From Hemicordylus capensis (Eukaryota > Chordata > Lepidosauria > Squamata > Cordylidae), in the NCBI RefSeq assembly GCF_027244095.1, contig NC_069662.1, positions 18,440,501 through 18,504,500 of the forward strand: DNA of 64,000 nucleotides, read 5' to 3'. Under the pieces are notes generated by a model, which worked only from the letters and a program-made list of their open reading frames with translations, was not told where the DNA came from and did no database searches. Both the position numbers and the translations under genes were made by a program. Every line of letters begins with the position of its first letter. Within the stretch, counting starts at the first letter, position 1. Shown here piece after piece: positions 11,954 to 25,600 of this stretch.

Positions 11954-14900
11954 CTGCCCAATAGGTGAAGAAAGGTATCAGTAGAAGTTCATTTATCCAC
12001 CAAAAAAACTGGGGCGGGGTATGGGCAAGGCTGATTTGGGAGGACAGGAAGATACAAGGCACATCTCTGCTCACATGAGGGGGCGGAGAGACAACTTCAA
12101 ACCCCCACTTGGCTGGTCACTCAGCGGGCCTTGTCACCTTGGGCCAGTAACTCCCTCAGCCCAACTTATCTCACAGGGTTGTTATGAGGATAAAATAGTG
12201 GGAACAGGAGTTGGGTGGTGGTAGAGGATCTCTTTGGAGGAAGGGTGGTCTCAAAATTATGTAGTTAATAAACAGACCTCACAGCATGTCATGGGTCAAA
12301 CTACTGACATCACTTGTCCCTCACAAACTCTAACAACTAACAACTCTTGTGCCTGTTTGGCAGCATATAAATAAAAGGATAATATTAATTAATCTATTAT
12401 ATTTTTTGAAGAATTTGTTTGTGTGAAATAAAGTCATACTTCCTGATGGCCTATTGACACCAAATTCTGCATACACAATCTTGCCTCTGAAATTAGTTGA
12501 ATGTACTACTTTACACACCGGAATATACTAGAGGACAATTTAAATAATGTTTGTCATCATTTTAAAAAGAAATTTTGAATACCGTACTTTCTGATCACCT
12601 ACAAATACAAAATTTTGGATGGACAATCCTGCCACTTAAAATTGCTGAATACACCACTTTTTACACCAGAACATGTTTTGGAACAAGTATAAATAATTTG
12701 TTAGGTTTTTTAAAAAGCAGAAATTCTGAATTAATAAGCATATTTACACTGTTATTGTTCTCAGATTTAACATTCAATAATTAGATCAATAATTTCAAAA
12801 CAACATAATGCCCAAGAAAAGCAGAAGATCTTTCTCAGATTTACTATGATCCACATTTTCCATATATGGTCATTCTACAATGTAATGAGTAATGTTTGAA
12901 GTTGAAATCCTACAAGTTTCAAACTGTTCTTTTAGTTCCCTTTTGCAAGCACATTATCACATATATTTAATTTCTTGAACTTTCCTAGAAGTGTAATGTA
13001 TGCAAAATGACTTTGCCCGGTGAACAACAGGCCTCTCCTACTAGTTATAAATAATTAAAAGAATAATAATATTAAGAGAAATATGGTCATTCCATAGCAG
13101 TGCAACTTTGAAGCCACTAATTCTAGATGCACAGGAGCTGGTTGCCTTTACTCTGCATGAGGAATTTTGCACATGCTCATAGGTACTCTTGTATGCTTCC
13201 TCTTCACATATCTGAGGGCTGAGCCCCAGCACGGAAACCAGGTTCTAGCTTGCACCCTGGTAAGGCCGAGTTAAAAATTCACACATGGGACACCATTCTC
13301 CCCCTGCCTAGGTAAAGAGACATAAAGGTTTTGATATGGATTTCCCACTTACCCAGCGCTGCAGTTAATAGCTGCAGCAAGTGCATTTCCAGACCCACAG
13401 GGCAGGATCCCAAGGGGCATTTTTATGGCTTCTTCCCAGTCCGGCCGTTCCATTAAGCCATTAATAACCTGAAAAGAGAGCCAGAGATAGACAAGGATTC
13501 ACAGCCAGCTGACTTCCAATGGAAATTTTTTAATGAGATTTAATTTTAGTGGGAAATTTTAGTGAATTTAAGCAGAGAAATTAAGTGCAGCAGTTTTCAG
13601 CCTGTCTTCCAGGGAATTCATCACTGAGGACATTGATGAAGGCAAACAAAAGCAAACATTCAATATATAAATAAATGAGGCTTCTCCAAAAGATTTTGGC
13701 CTCCACTAGTAATTTCTGCCTGGAACATGCAGCTACAGGGAAAGTGTGTCATATCCTGAGGTTTGCTCTTACTTCTTGTAGGGTGAATGCCAACAAATCC
13801 ACTGATATGAGTCCATGTCTCGGAATACGCCCCTGAATTCTCTAATATATGCAAAGGTTCTATGGCAGATGAGCAGGAGCCCTTGGAGAGACTACTTGCA
13901 TTGATGTAGAATGAGTTCCCTGAAGGTAGAAGGTTTGAAACCCACTGGCCTAGTGGTCTAATGCAGTGGTGGGTAGCTTTCTTGGCACTGAAGACTATCT
14001 TGAACAAGGGTTAATACAGCCATGGGAGAGCTGTGACTAGCCTGTGTTCATATTCTACAGTGTTCTCCTGAACCAAAATTTGGGAAATCTTCATGTACAG
14101 ACTTAATGATGGGACATCCAAAGATAAACTTGGCCTCCTCTTGACTTGCCTCTTGCCCTGTCCCCTTCAATCTTTTATATACTGACACCAGCATTTCAAG
14201 TGCAACTCTGAGCTCATGAGGTCTAGAAACATCCAATCTTTTAAAAAAGGATTTAAAAAAAGAAAAAACGAAAGGAAAGGAGAGTTGACCACCCTCGGCT
14301 TCTAATGAGACCTCTTCCTCCCATCAATAAACAGAGAGAAAGACCACATCAAAGTAGTGTAAGGGAAATTTATCAATCAGACCAGAGAAAGATAACAGAA
14401 GTGGGTTCTAGTGGTTAGAGGCAGGGAAAGTTCTGGAATGCTGGAAGCTCTGTTGCTTGCTCCTTGTGAACAATACCTCATGAAGAAGCCCATCTCCTGA
14501 AATGGCCACGATGCCATCCCACTCGGCTAAGCTGATGCCATGCACTAGCTCTCGAGCATGATTCTGTCGCTCTGTAAAGGGAGAAAAAACCCAAAAACAT
14601 AAATAAAGCAGGCAGTTAAATAGCAAGTCTCCAGTTCAGTGCCAAGAATTGCTCCAATGGGCTGCTTCCCTGTGTAGGCCACCTGGAGACAGATCTTACT
14701 TGCCACAACATCAAGCAGCCATCTACATACTTGTCTTATAAAACCAAGAAACTATTTTCTCTGAGGAAATTCTGACTTTTATTGTAATATTATACACAAG
14801 GTGGTTACTGTTGTTGTTATTGACCTCTTGGCATTATGCATTTAAAAAAGAGTATACGCAGACGCAGGAGAAAAGAACTGAGGTGACATATTTACCTAAA

Positions 14901-17900
14901 GAGCTTTGCAGCAGAAGTGAGATTTGAATCGGGGCTCAGGGGCTGGCTCTTGTATAAGCCACCATTTTTATGGAAGCTCCTATAACCAAATGTCTTTTTA
15001 AAACTTTGATTTATTAATCCCTCGTGGATTATTTAATTTCTGTGTAATGTTGGTCCAAGATATTTTGCTTAATTTATAGGCATGTCTCTTTTTTTTGCTG
15101 CAGTGTTTTGAAGTGAATTGTCAATTAATTGTTTTGAATTTGGATACAGATGCTGTTCTGCTCTGTGCTAAAGGTCTTGTTACTGTTTTAAGAGAATGTA
15201 TGTGCCTTCTGATATTCTTGTGACCCACTCTGAAGAGGAGCTTTTTTGAGGAAGAGCAGATACAAATATCAAATCAGAGTAACTGCACCCTTACTTCCTA
15301 TTTGAATTTTCACATAAGAACTCAAATAAATCCTCAATATGAGATATTCAAAAATATACTACCTCTGGATGTGTAGGCTCCATTTAGCCAGCCAGGCTAA
15401 GAGTGACTGATAGAACAATTCATGGAGGAAGATCGACCTAACACCTCTTGAAACCATGAGGCAGTGGCCATCATCACATCTTGTGACTGCCATCAAAGCC
15501 ATCTGAATCCAACAGAGGAAGCCTCCAAATTCTCTTCCAACATCACGGGGCATTCATTCACCTTACCTGGGTGAAGCAGGGGTGGACATTAGGTAGCTCG
15601 GGAGCTACTGGAAGCTTCTGCGCTTGCCTGAACTAGCTCTCCAGGCCTTTGGCCTTGCTTCTCCCTCTCCTTCCAGCCAATACTGCAAATTTGATTGGCT
15701 GGCTGAGTGGGAACATGGACACACCATTTTTGACCTCCTTCTCTCTCTTTTTAAAGTGCTCAGGGTTGCTTTTACCATCTCTCTTCCATTAATTTCTCTC
15801 CAGCTTCTTCTTCCACAAAGCAGCCTCTCTTGCTCTCCCCACTCCTGCAGCAAAATTCGCCAGGAATTCAGGGGGTTAAGAACCTTTATTCTGTCAATGA
15901 ATAACCTGATGTTAAGAACCTTTATTCTGTCAATGTAAATGTTTATATTAGCTCCACCTCCTCAAGTTGTCATTTTGTGACTGACTCCACCACCTCAAGC
16001 CACTAGGCTCGTGATTTGGGGGTCATCCTGGACTCACGGCTCCTGCTGGAACAGCAGGCGGAAGCCGTGGCCAGGGGAGCCTTTGCTCAGCTTCGTCTGG
16101 TGTGCCAACTGCAGCCTGACCTCGACCGGCAGGCCCTGGCAACCGTGACTCATGCCCTCGCCACCTCTCGGTTGGACTTTTGCAATGCACTCTCACTGGG
16201 GTTGCCTTTGAAGACAACTCGGAAGCTTCAGCTGGCCCAAAATGCTGGGGCCCGGCTGCTTATGGGCAGTAGAAAATATGACCATGTTTCACCTTTGTTG
16301 TGGTCACTGTGTGAGTTGCCAGTTCACTTCTGGGTCCAATTCAAAGTGCTGGTTATCACCTATAAAACCCTTCAGGGTTTGGCGCCTGTGTACCTTCAGG
16401 ACCGCCTCTCCTGCACAACTTCAACCTGTCCTGTGAGGTCGTCTCAGGTGGGTCTTCTCAGAATTACGGGCCCAGGCTCATGGAAGGGCCTTCTCTGTTG
16501 TAAGCCCCCTCCTTATGGAACACCCTGCCTCCTGAGATTCATAATGCCACCTCCCTTCTGTCCTTTAAGAAGCTTTTGAAAACTTTTATTTCATGCTGAT
16601 AGCTTTGCTAGCCACCCTGAGCAGTGGTGTACTGGAGGGGCGGGGTATTAATATTTTAAATAAATAAAATAAATAGCTTCCAAAGCTCTTGCAAAAGATA
16701 AAAAGAAAAAAGAAAAAAGGAGCTCCTGGGAGTCTTAAGTCTGCCCACCCCTGCTTTAAGACTACAGCTGCATTCACACTATCACAAGGATGCTGGTTAA
16801 AAAATTGATCAGGATTAGCAAGTCCTGTGGAGCCGATTGTGAGAACCCAGAATTTCAAGGTAATCCTAGTCTAACCCCTCTGGTTAACCAGCATTTAACC
16901 AGGATTCAACTAACTTTTCATCATTATACAATTCTTATTTAAAAGATTTATAACCCACCCCTCTTGTACACTACTGCTTAGATGGCTCACAACAATAAAA
17001 CAGATACAATGTAAAATAAAAGTAATAAAATTAACTAAATTAAGTAAACAAGTTAAAAGTCAGGATAAAACCACAGAGTTACATTTCAAATTAAAAGTTA
17101 TTTTAAAATCTAAAAATTGAGAATTATACAAACTAAAAAAACCTAAAGAACTAAAGAACCTACCAGATATAACCAGTATTCTTGTGATTGTGTGAATGCC
17201 TACCTATTACACCTCACCTGTCTGGATCAAGTTGAAGCTGACATCGGCTTCTGTTATCATGGGGAGGATGTGACTCTGGCACCACTGCAGGGCATTTCCC
17301 TTGCCTCCAAAAGGGTTGAGCAAGAGGAGCAGGCGACGAGGACGTGGCAGGAGGCTACGAGTGATCTCTGGTGGGGAGAGAAAAGGATAAGCAATGAAGA
17401 TGCTGCTTCCTCTGAGGTGCAGGTGGCGGTATAAACCTGGATCTCCAAAACACTAAGTTGCCTCTGCAGTATATACTGCTTTCGATTTGAGGCTCTCAGC
17501 TGGCACCAGTTTGCTTGTCCCATTATGTGCTATACTGGCCAGTCATAGCCTCTTTTGTCATACATGTGTGATGTGGATGAAAAAGCATGTTTGTGATACG
17601 CATGATGAGATGAAGAACTGAGGGTTTGGGCAGGCTCATGTGGAAGGTGGCAGTCTGGAAACATATCAGATAGAAGTTATCCCTTCCAGTTTAGTACCCC
17701 CTGCTACATTTCACTGTCACACTCGCTAGAGAAAACTTATAAAAAGACAAATACATACATACTGCCCTTCATCCTAAGACCCCAGGGCGATTAACAAGAT
17801 AAAAACAATCATAAATTTTCAATAAAAGCAGCCTGAAAAGAAAACAAGCACAGAATCTTCTGTTTGCTCTCCGGCAGAGTTGTTGTGAACCTTCAACATC

Positions 17901-20900
17901 TTGTGATCCGAGACTATGACCTGAAAAGTCACGCCCTCGACCTCACAACCTTCCTCTTGGCATTCTGCTGCACACACAACACAAGACGAGGCAGCCCAGC
18001 AAACGTGGGAGGAGGAAGAAACTCTAGGAAGGAAGGAGGCATTAACACCAAGGAGGGAGGCCAAAGCCTGAGGTGCCAAATTAACTCTTTCCATCTTAGA
18101 ACAATCAACTGTTGATTAAATCATTCTAATTCACAAAGGGGCAAAGAGCTTTCTTGGTTTCCTCCTCAGCACAGAATCGGAAAGCTCTCTCGGCCGCACC
18201 GCCATTTCTTCTCTGTACAGTACCTAGCACGTTCCTAGCACTATATTACTGGTTTTAATCAGGCATTTGCTGCCAAGCCCATGTAATAAATTAAATTAAT
18301 GAATGCTCCAAGCTGAAGCAACAAGGGGTTGTAGACTTTCTAGTACTCTGGAAGCCTTTTGCAACTCACATAGGAACTGCAAACAAAGCAGGAAGGTGTC
18401 CCTTATATGCAAAATGAGTAAGCTGCCACATATGAGATCTAGAGATTGTGTTTGGAACATTCAGGTCCTGGTAAATTGGCTTATGTGAAGAAAGCTGAAA
18501 CTCTAGTCACTTGCTGCTGATTGTTAACTGTACAGCCCAACCTTTCGATGCATGCTGCTTTAGCGATGTACACTGCACACTGTGAAAAAGGTTATCACTT
18601 ACATATCAGAACACATCTGCAAACAAAGAAATAAAGGTTGACATGTGTTTTGCAACATAATGTCCGCACTGTTGCACAAGAGTGCTGTTGCATTAAACAC
18701 AAGAATTGTGCAGTTGTGCAACTGATGGTCATTGTTTCCAATGGTCATCAACTGTGCAACTAATTTTGCGTGATTCTTGAATTCAGCACAACAGCATGAA
18801 CATTACATTGCAACACACACACGTGCAGTAAGTCATCCAAATTTTATTTCTCTGTCATGATCTGCCACCAATATCAAGGCACAGTCTCGTCTGGCTGAAG
18901 AAATCTCAGTGAGAACTAGAAGTGGTAAATTTGGCTGTAAACTGTACTGCTTCTGACTGCAGGCTGTGGTTTGCAAAGCTCTTCCACACTAAATCAAATT
19001 CCTTCCACTCAGGGCCGGTTTGGACACGACGCTGACCACAACACACAGCCCACTTGCCTGGATGTCATGGGAGGATGACCCAACATACTCACAGGGTATC
19101 AATCACACGAGGAAGAAGCCATTCATCTGAATTGCCCCTCTACACACGCTCCAAATATCTGGGCGTCCTGATCGCATGTTAAAGCGGGCATCTCATCTAA
19201 ACCAGCCCATAGTAAACCGAGGCCTAGGCTACTCATGCAACAGAATAACGCAGTAAAGTGGGCTGTATCATTTCAGGTTGTAGGTAGGGATATCACTTTG
19301 AATGCTCCATGCACCTCTGCCTGCTATGCTGACTTTTAGTGTTGTTTTTAAGTGTATGGGATACATACAGTGATTGTACACCCACAGTTTTAAGTAGTAC
19401 AGTTCATTCTCTCTCCTCAAGGATCTACCACCTCATTCTGTTGCATGTGTAGGCTAGACCTATAATATCAGGGAACTTGCGAGACAAGAATCCTTCTCTC
19501 CGATACATTGTATTTTCTATGTGGAGGAAATTTTCATGAGAAGGGTTCCATTGTGGTCGTCAGAAAGAAAGGGGAGGGAAAAGAGAGGAGGAGAAAAACG
19601 GAGTTTTCTGAATAAAGCTTAATTATTTTTATTTATCAAATTTATACACCGCCCCAAACTTTCGTCTCTAGGCAGTTAACAATAGCATAAAACAAGTTAA
19701 AAACATATACAAAAAACTTAAAACAATTTAAAAATTTAAAAATAAACCAGAGATTAAAACTTGTAGGAAACTGAGAAAGCTTGGGCAAAAAGATGGGTTT
19801 TCAGGTGTTTTTTGAAAACTGCCAGAGATGGGGAGGATCGTATCTCAGCAGGACGAGCATTCCACAATCTCAGGGCAGCGACAAGAAGGCCCGTTTCTGT
19901 GTACCTACCAAAGGAGTTGGTGGTAACTGGAGACGGACCTCCTCAGATGACCACAATGGGTGGTGGGGCTTGTAGCAAAGAAGACACTCTCTTAAATACC
20001 CAGAGCCTAAGCTGCTTAGGGCTTTATAAGTTATAACTAGCACTTCGTATTTTGTCTGGAAACCTATTGGCAGCCAGTGTAACTCCATTAGTAAAGGAGT
20101 AACGTGGTCTCTCCAAGATGACCCAGAGACCAACCCGGCTGCCACATTCTGAACCAACTGAAGTTTCCGGACTATGTACAAAGGCAGCCCCACATAGAGT
20201 GCATTACAGAAGTCAAGTCTGGAGGTTACCAACAGATGTACCACTGTTCTGAGGTCACTGATCTCGAGAAACAGGAGCAGCTGGCCTATCAGCCAGAGCT
20301 TATAGAAAGCACCCCAGGCCACCTCAACCTGATAAACCAGGGAGAAGTGTGGATTCAGAAGTACTCCCAGACTGTGAACCTGTTCCTTTTGGGGAAGTAT
20401 GACCCCATCTAGAACAGGTAGACCAAAATCGTCTCTAGAATTCTGACCTTGCACAATAAGTATCTCCATCTTATCTGGATTCAGCTTCACTTTATTCTCC
20501 CTCATCCAGCCCATTACTGCTTCCAGGCAGGCATTTGGGGAGGATATGCCAGCTCCTGAAGAAGCTGACATGGAGAAGTAGATCTGGGTGTCATCAGCGT
20601 GACACCCCGCTCCAAATCCCATGATGATCTCTCCCAGCGGTTTCATGTAGATGTTAATAAGCATTAGAGAAAGTACAGAGCCTTGAGGGACACCATACTT
20701 ATGCTCAGATTTCGAAGAGCAACAATCTCCAATTGACACCATCTGGAATCCATTCGATAGGAACCACTGTAAAACAGTGCCTCCCACCCCCAACACCCTC
20801 AGACGTTCCAGAAGGCTACTATGGTCGATAGTATCGAAAGCCGCCGAGAGATCCAAAAGGACCAACAGAGTCACACTTCCTCCATCAATTCCTAATTGGA

Positions 20901-22590
20901 GATCATCCATCAGGCCGACCAAGGCAGTCTCCACCCCATAGCCTGCCCGAAAACCAGTTTGAAATGGGTCTAGATAATCAGTTTCCTCCAAGACCGCCTG
21001 GAGCTGAGAGGCAACCACCCTCTCAATTACCTTGCCCAGCCATGGGAGGTTGGAAACAGGCCTATAATTGCTCAACTCTGAGGGATGTAATGCAGGCTTC
21101 TTTAAAAGAGGTCTAAAGATTGTCTCCTTTAGACAAGGAGGCATCCTGCCCTCCCTCAGAAAAGCATTTATAATTTCCACCAGGCTGTCTACAAGAGCCT
21201 CCCTGCTAGATAGAACAAGCCATGTTAAGAGAACAAGTAGTAGGCCTCACCACTCCAAGCAGCTTGTCCACTTCCTCAGGAGTCACAAACTAAAACCGAT
21301 CCAGTCGAATCACATAAGAGGAGTCATTGGGCACCTCCAGCTCAGACATCAAATTAAGGAGGCTGCACGGGCACTAAGTAAGGTCTTTACAAAGTAGAAT
21401 TGCTTCTGATGGCTGGCTTCAACTTGGCTGGCTAGTTTAAGAGATGTTTCTGAGGCCAAAAGCAACACCTTTGTAATTTCTAAGAGTTGGTAGACGTGTT
21501 TGCAGAATGTCTCTAGATTGACCTGGTGCAGTGTGTTTTTCTGGGAAAGATTTTTTCCACACCTGTAGAAAAAGACTCACTCAGGCAGCAATAAAGAAGG
21601 GTGTGCAATGTGGATCCTATTCAGGTACATCACTATCAGGGGCAGATTAAGCCTTTTGCCGCCTGTAGGCAGCCAAGTCTTTTTCCGCCCCTACTGCCAC
21701 AGCGAGGAGAGTAGGGGTGGCAAGGAGGAAGGAAGTCCCTCCATTTTTCTTCTAAATGCCGCCACAGTGATGGGATGCGGGGAACGGGGGACAAAGGCAA
21801 AGTCCCCGCCCCGCCCTTTTACATTAAATGCCACTGCCTGAGCAGCCAGAATCGGCTGCTGCAGGGACAGTTGCATTGGAGGAGGAAGCTCACCCATTGA
21901 CCTTAAAGCCGCGCCCACTGCCTGCTGGGGCATGGAGAAACAGTGAGAGAGCTCCTTCCAGCTCCCCTCCTCCTTCTGTAACCACCATTTTGTGGGGTTC
22001 TTCCTCACTCACGCTGGTGATTGATGGAAACCCCATACAGGGATCAATAAAGCTTTGAATCTGATGGAACAGTATGGCCGCTGCTTATAAAGAACCCTAG
22101 CATTACAGGAGAATTTCTCCAACAGTAATTGCCTATGATTGCTATAAAAGCACCCATGCAGGTGCTATTGGCAACTGATCGCAAGCTCGTAAGCAAATGG
22201 GTTTTGCCCTAGTTAAAGAGCAATGAGTCATAAAAATGCTCCTTGTCACCTTTATTGTATGCAGTAAAAATAATAATAATAAAGGCAAGATGTTGAAAGG
22301 TCAGGCCCAGAAAGCCAAGAGATGGCTGGAGAGAGGCAAATTCTGTGAACAGACAAAGCTCTTTAATATCAAGTCGGACATTTGGTCTGCTTTCCCAGCG
22401 CTGTCCAATTTGACTGGCAGCATCCCAGGCAAAAATATTTTAGCAGGAGATGCTGGGAACTGAATGTGGGACGTTCCACATGTAATGTATAAGCCCTACC
22501 GTTATGCAGTGACCTCTTCTCCTGTACAGAAAAAGCTATCATGGAAGGGAGAAGGCTGGAGCTACTCACTTGTAGGGAGATTGATACGGC

Positions 22591-22629
<39 letters not shown>

Positions 22630-25600
22630 CAATATATTATTGTACCCTCACCATGAGCAGTGTTCCCTCTAACAGGGATTTCCAGATGTTGTTGACTACA
22701 ACTCCCAGAATCCCCAAGCAAAAGCCATTGCAGCTGGGGATTCTGGGAGTTGAAGTCAATAACAGCTGGAAATCCCTGTCAGAGGGAACACCGACCATGA
22801 GGCTTTGAGACACTTATTTAACTAACAGAATTTTATACTGCCCCATACCTAAGTCCCTGTGCAGTTCACAATCTAAACACACAATTAAAACATTTACACA
22901 ATTAAAACAGTTTAAAATACAGATACAAACTCTAAAACTTAAAACTATAAACAAAAAGCCTGACTAAATAGGTATGTCTCCAGATCCTTCTTAAAAACAT
23001 CCAGAGAAGGAAGGCTCCAATTTTGTTAGGGAACACGTTCTAAAGGCCTGCAACAACCCTAGAAAAGGCCTGGTTTTGAGTTGCCACCAACCAAGCCAGT
23101 GGCAACCGCAACTGGATCTCCCCAGATGATCTTAATAGGTGGCAGGGTTCATGAAGAAGGTGGCGTTCTCTTAAATACCTTGGACCCAAGCCATTCAGGG
23201 CTTTATAGGTAACTAGTATTTTTAAGCCCGTTAAAATAACGGGCACTAGTTGGGTTATGTTTTTCCCCTCTCCTCCCCCCTGCCCCACTCCCTCTTGCCC
23301 CTCCCCCCTGCCCTTCCCCCCCCCACTGCATTTTTAAATTTTCTTCTTACCGGCCCGCCGCTCCTTCTCCCGGGCGGCAAACAGTTAATTTTGGAAGCAG
23401 CGGCAAAGCAGCAGCAGCAGCAGGCGGCGGCAACTGGGTCCGATGCCAGCCGCGGCGGGCCCGCCATGCCACGCAGCCTGCCGTGGCCGCCGCCGCCGCT
23501 TGTCCGTCGTTACGGCCGGCTGCCGGACAGCCACCGCTCCCCCCATTCCCACCTTCTGCCCCTGGTATAGGGGCCCACTGCGGGCTGCCCGTCCGCTGTC
23601 GGGACAGCTCCGCAACCACCAACTGTCGCCCCGCCGCGGCCGCCATGGGCCCCACTCGCCGCCGCCATCGCTTCCCCGTTGTCCTGTCGCGGCGGCTGCC
23701 GCCGCCATCAGGCCCTGTTGCACCGCTGTGGCCGGCATCGGCCCCAGTCGCCGCCGCTTCCTGCTGCTGCTTCGCCGCCGCTTGGAGGTCCGGACCGGGA
23801 CCCAACATGGCTGCCTGGTGCCTGCAGCCGTATCTTTCTCGGACGTTCTGGGCATGTGCTCCACACATGCTCAGAATGGCCGAGAAAGACACGGGCGCAC
23901 ACCCAAGCCTTTTATTATAGAGGATAACCAACACTATGTAATTTGCCTGGAAGCCTATTGGCAGCCAGTGTAGCTCTTTTTAAATGAGTGTAACTTGATC
24001 TCTTCGCGTAACCCTAGAAACCAACCTGACGGCTGCATTCTGTACCAACTGCAGTTTCTGGTTCAAATCCCAACTGGTACTATATTGGACAGGAGTGATA
24101 TAGGAAGATGCTCTCATACTGCGTGGGAGGCGGCAATGGTAAACCCCTCCTACCAAAGAAAACCACAGGGCTCTATGGGAGCCAGGAGTCGAAATCAATT
24201 TGACAGCACACTTTACCTTTAGTGAGTCAAGCCTAAAATTGTAGATTCCTCATCTTGGCACTTGCCAAGCAGCCCAACAACAGCAGATTAAATGAATATG
24301 ATCAGTTAATTCTTTTTAAGGGATGACACTTTTCTTTCCTTCTGCAACCACATCTGTTAGTTTGGCAGCCAAAGCAGATCAGGTGGTCCTCATTGTGCCT
24401 GCTGGCATGAAGACGGTCGCATTCAGCTCACACGCTGCTATATCACCTCTTTCAAAAGCACAGGCTGTGGTCCTGTCACTCCAAGACAATTTATGAAATT
24501 ACAGCAGATACCCGTGGCACTTTGGCAGGCTCCGGAAGGTTGCCTCATCTACTCTTGTGGTCGGGCCAGCTCTGCACACAGCCCTGAAACTTAGTGTGAT
24601 CCTATGTAAACTGCATTCTCACCCAGCAGATAGGGCTGTTGCGAGCACCAACGAGAACACTTCCTAGGAGCCGGCCACGATACAACTAGGGATAAATATA
24701 GCACATTGGCTGGAACGCTGAGCTTGGAACAGCTTCTGGATTTCAGGTCTCCTCACCCTTGGGTATGGAACCATCATGGTGGTGAGTAAGTGCCCCCAGC
24801 CCTCTGATAAGCAGGACACCCAGCATCATACAGATCTCCTCACCAGAGGGGTCTCATATCCACTACCATTTTTGATAACGTAATGAAAAGCAGGAACCCT
24901 TTCCAAGCAGTAGGAGAGGGCTCCCCTTGTTTATCATTGTGATGGTTGGCGGCAGCACCAGAACTGTCAATCAACTTTTGAAGTCCAAGGAACCGCCTCC
25001 AAGTGGGATTCCTGAGGGAGGAGCTGTAGAACGGAGCAGAGGGTGAGACAGTTAAACTGTCTAACTGTTAGCTCAGGGAGAGAGAGTGGGAGATAGGGCT
25101 TGGAGGAGCCAGAGACAGGGATGGCTAGGGATAAATCAAATGAATCTTTATTATGGTCACTGACCAGGCTAACTTATTAGAGGTGATTACATATTGCATA
25201 TTAAAATTAGAAGTAGATACTAAAAGCCTGGGGGTCCACAATGAAAAACCACGATAAAAGACTAAGGATCAGAAGTTGTGTGTGTGTGTGTGTGGCGCAC
25301 CCGTCGCTAATCCCATGTGTGGCAGCTCTCGCAAGAGTTTGTGAGCAAGCTGCCAGGCCAGCAGGGGGAGAGGAAAGTGGTGGTCAGGCTTGCGGGCAAG
25401 GTGGGAAGAAAACGGCGGTGGCAGGCAGGGAAAGAAAGCAGCAGCAGCAGCAGATGGGTGGGGAATGAAAACAGCTGTGGTGGGCAGGGGGGCTAAGAAC
25501 AGAGGGAAAACCGAGAGGGAGAACCAGAGGCTTTGATGCTCTGTGCCTGCCCCAGCTAGTTTAAAATAAAACTATGTCTGTCTAAGACAGAACATGACCA

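Larger units (their letters stand above)
17368..19619. other. 5' part of SPHK2 intron 1 near exon 2
   Basis: No exon seen. Includes MITE-like foldbacks at 18650-18818 and 19013-19209, and a repeat tail at about 17745-17830. Confidence 0.5.

Noticed and set aside
23347-23973. Several long overlapping frames in a GC-rich stretch
   Set aside because: They are open only because CCG/GCC-rich Helitron DNA has few stops; the translations are low-complexity Ala/Pro/Arg.
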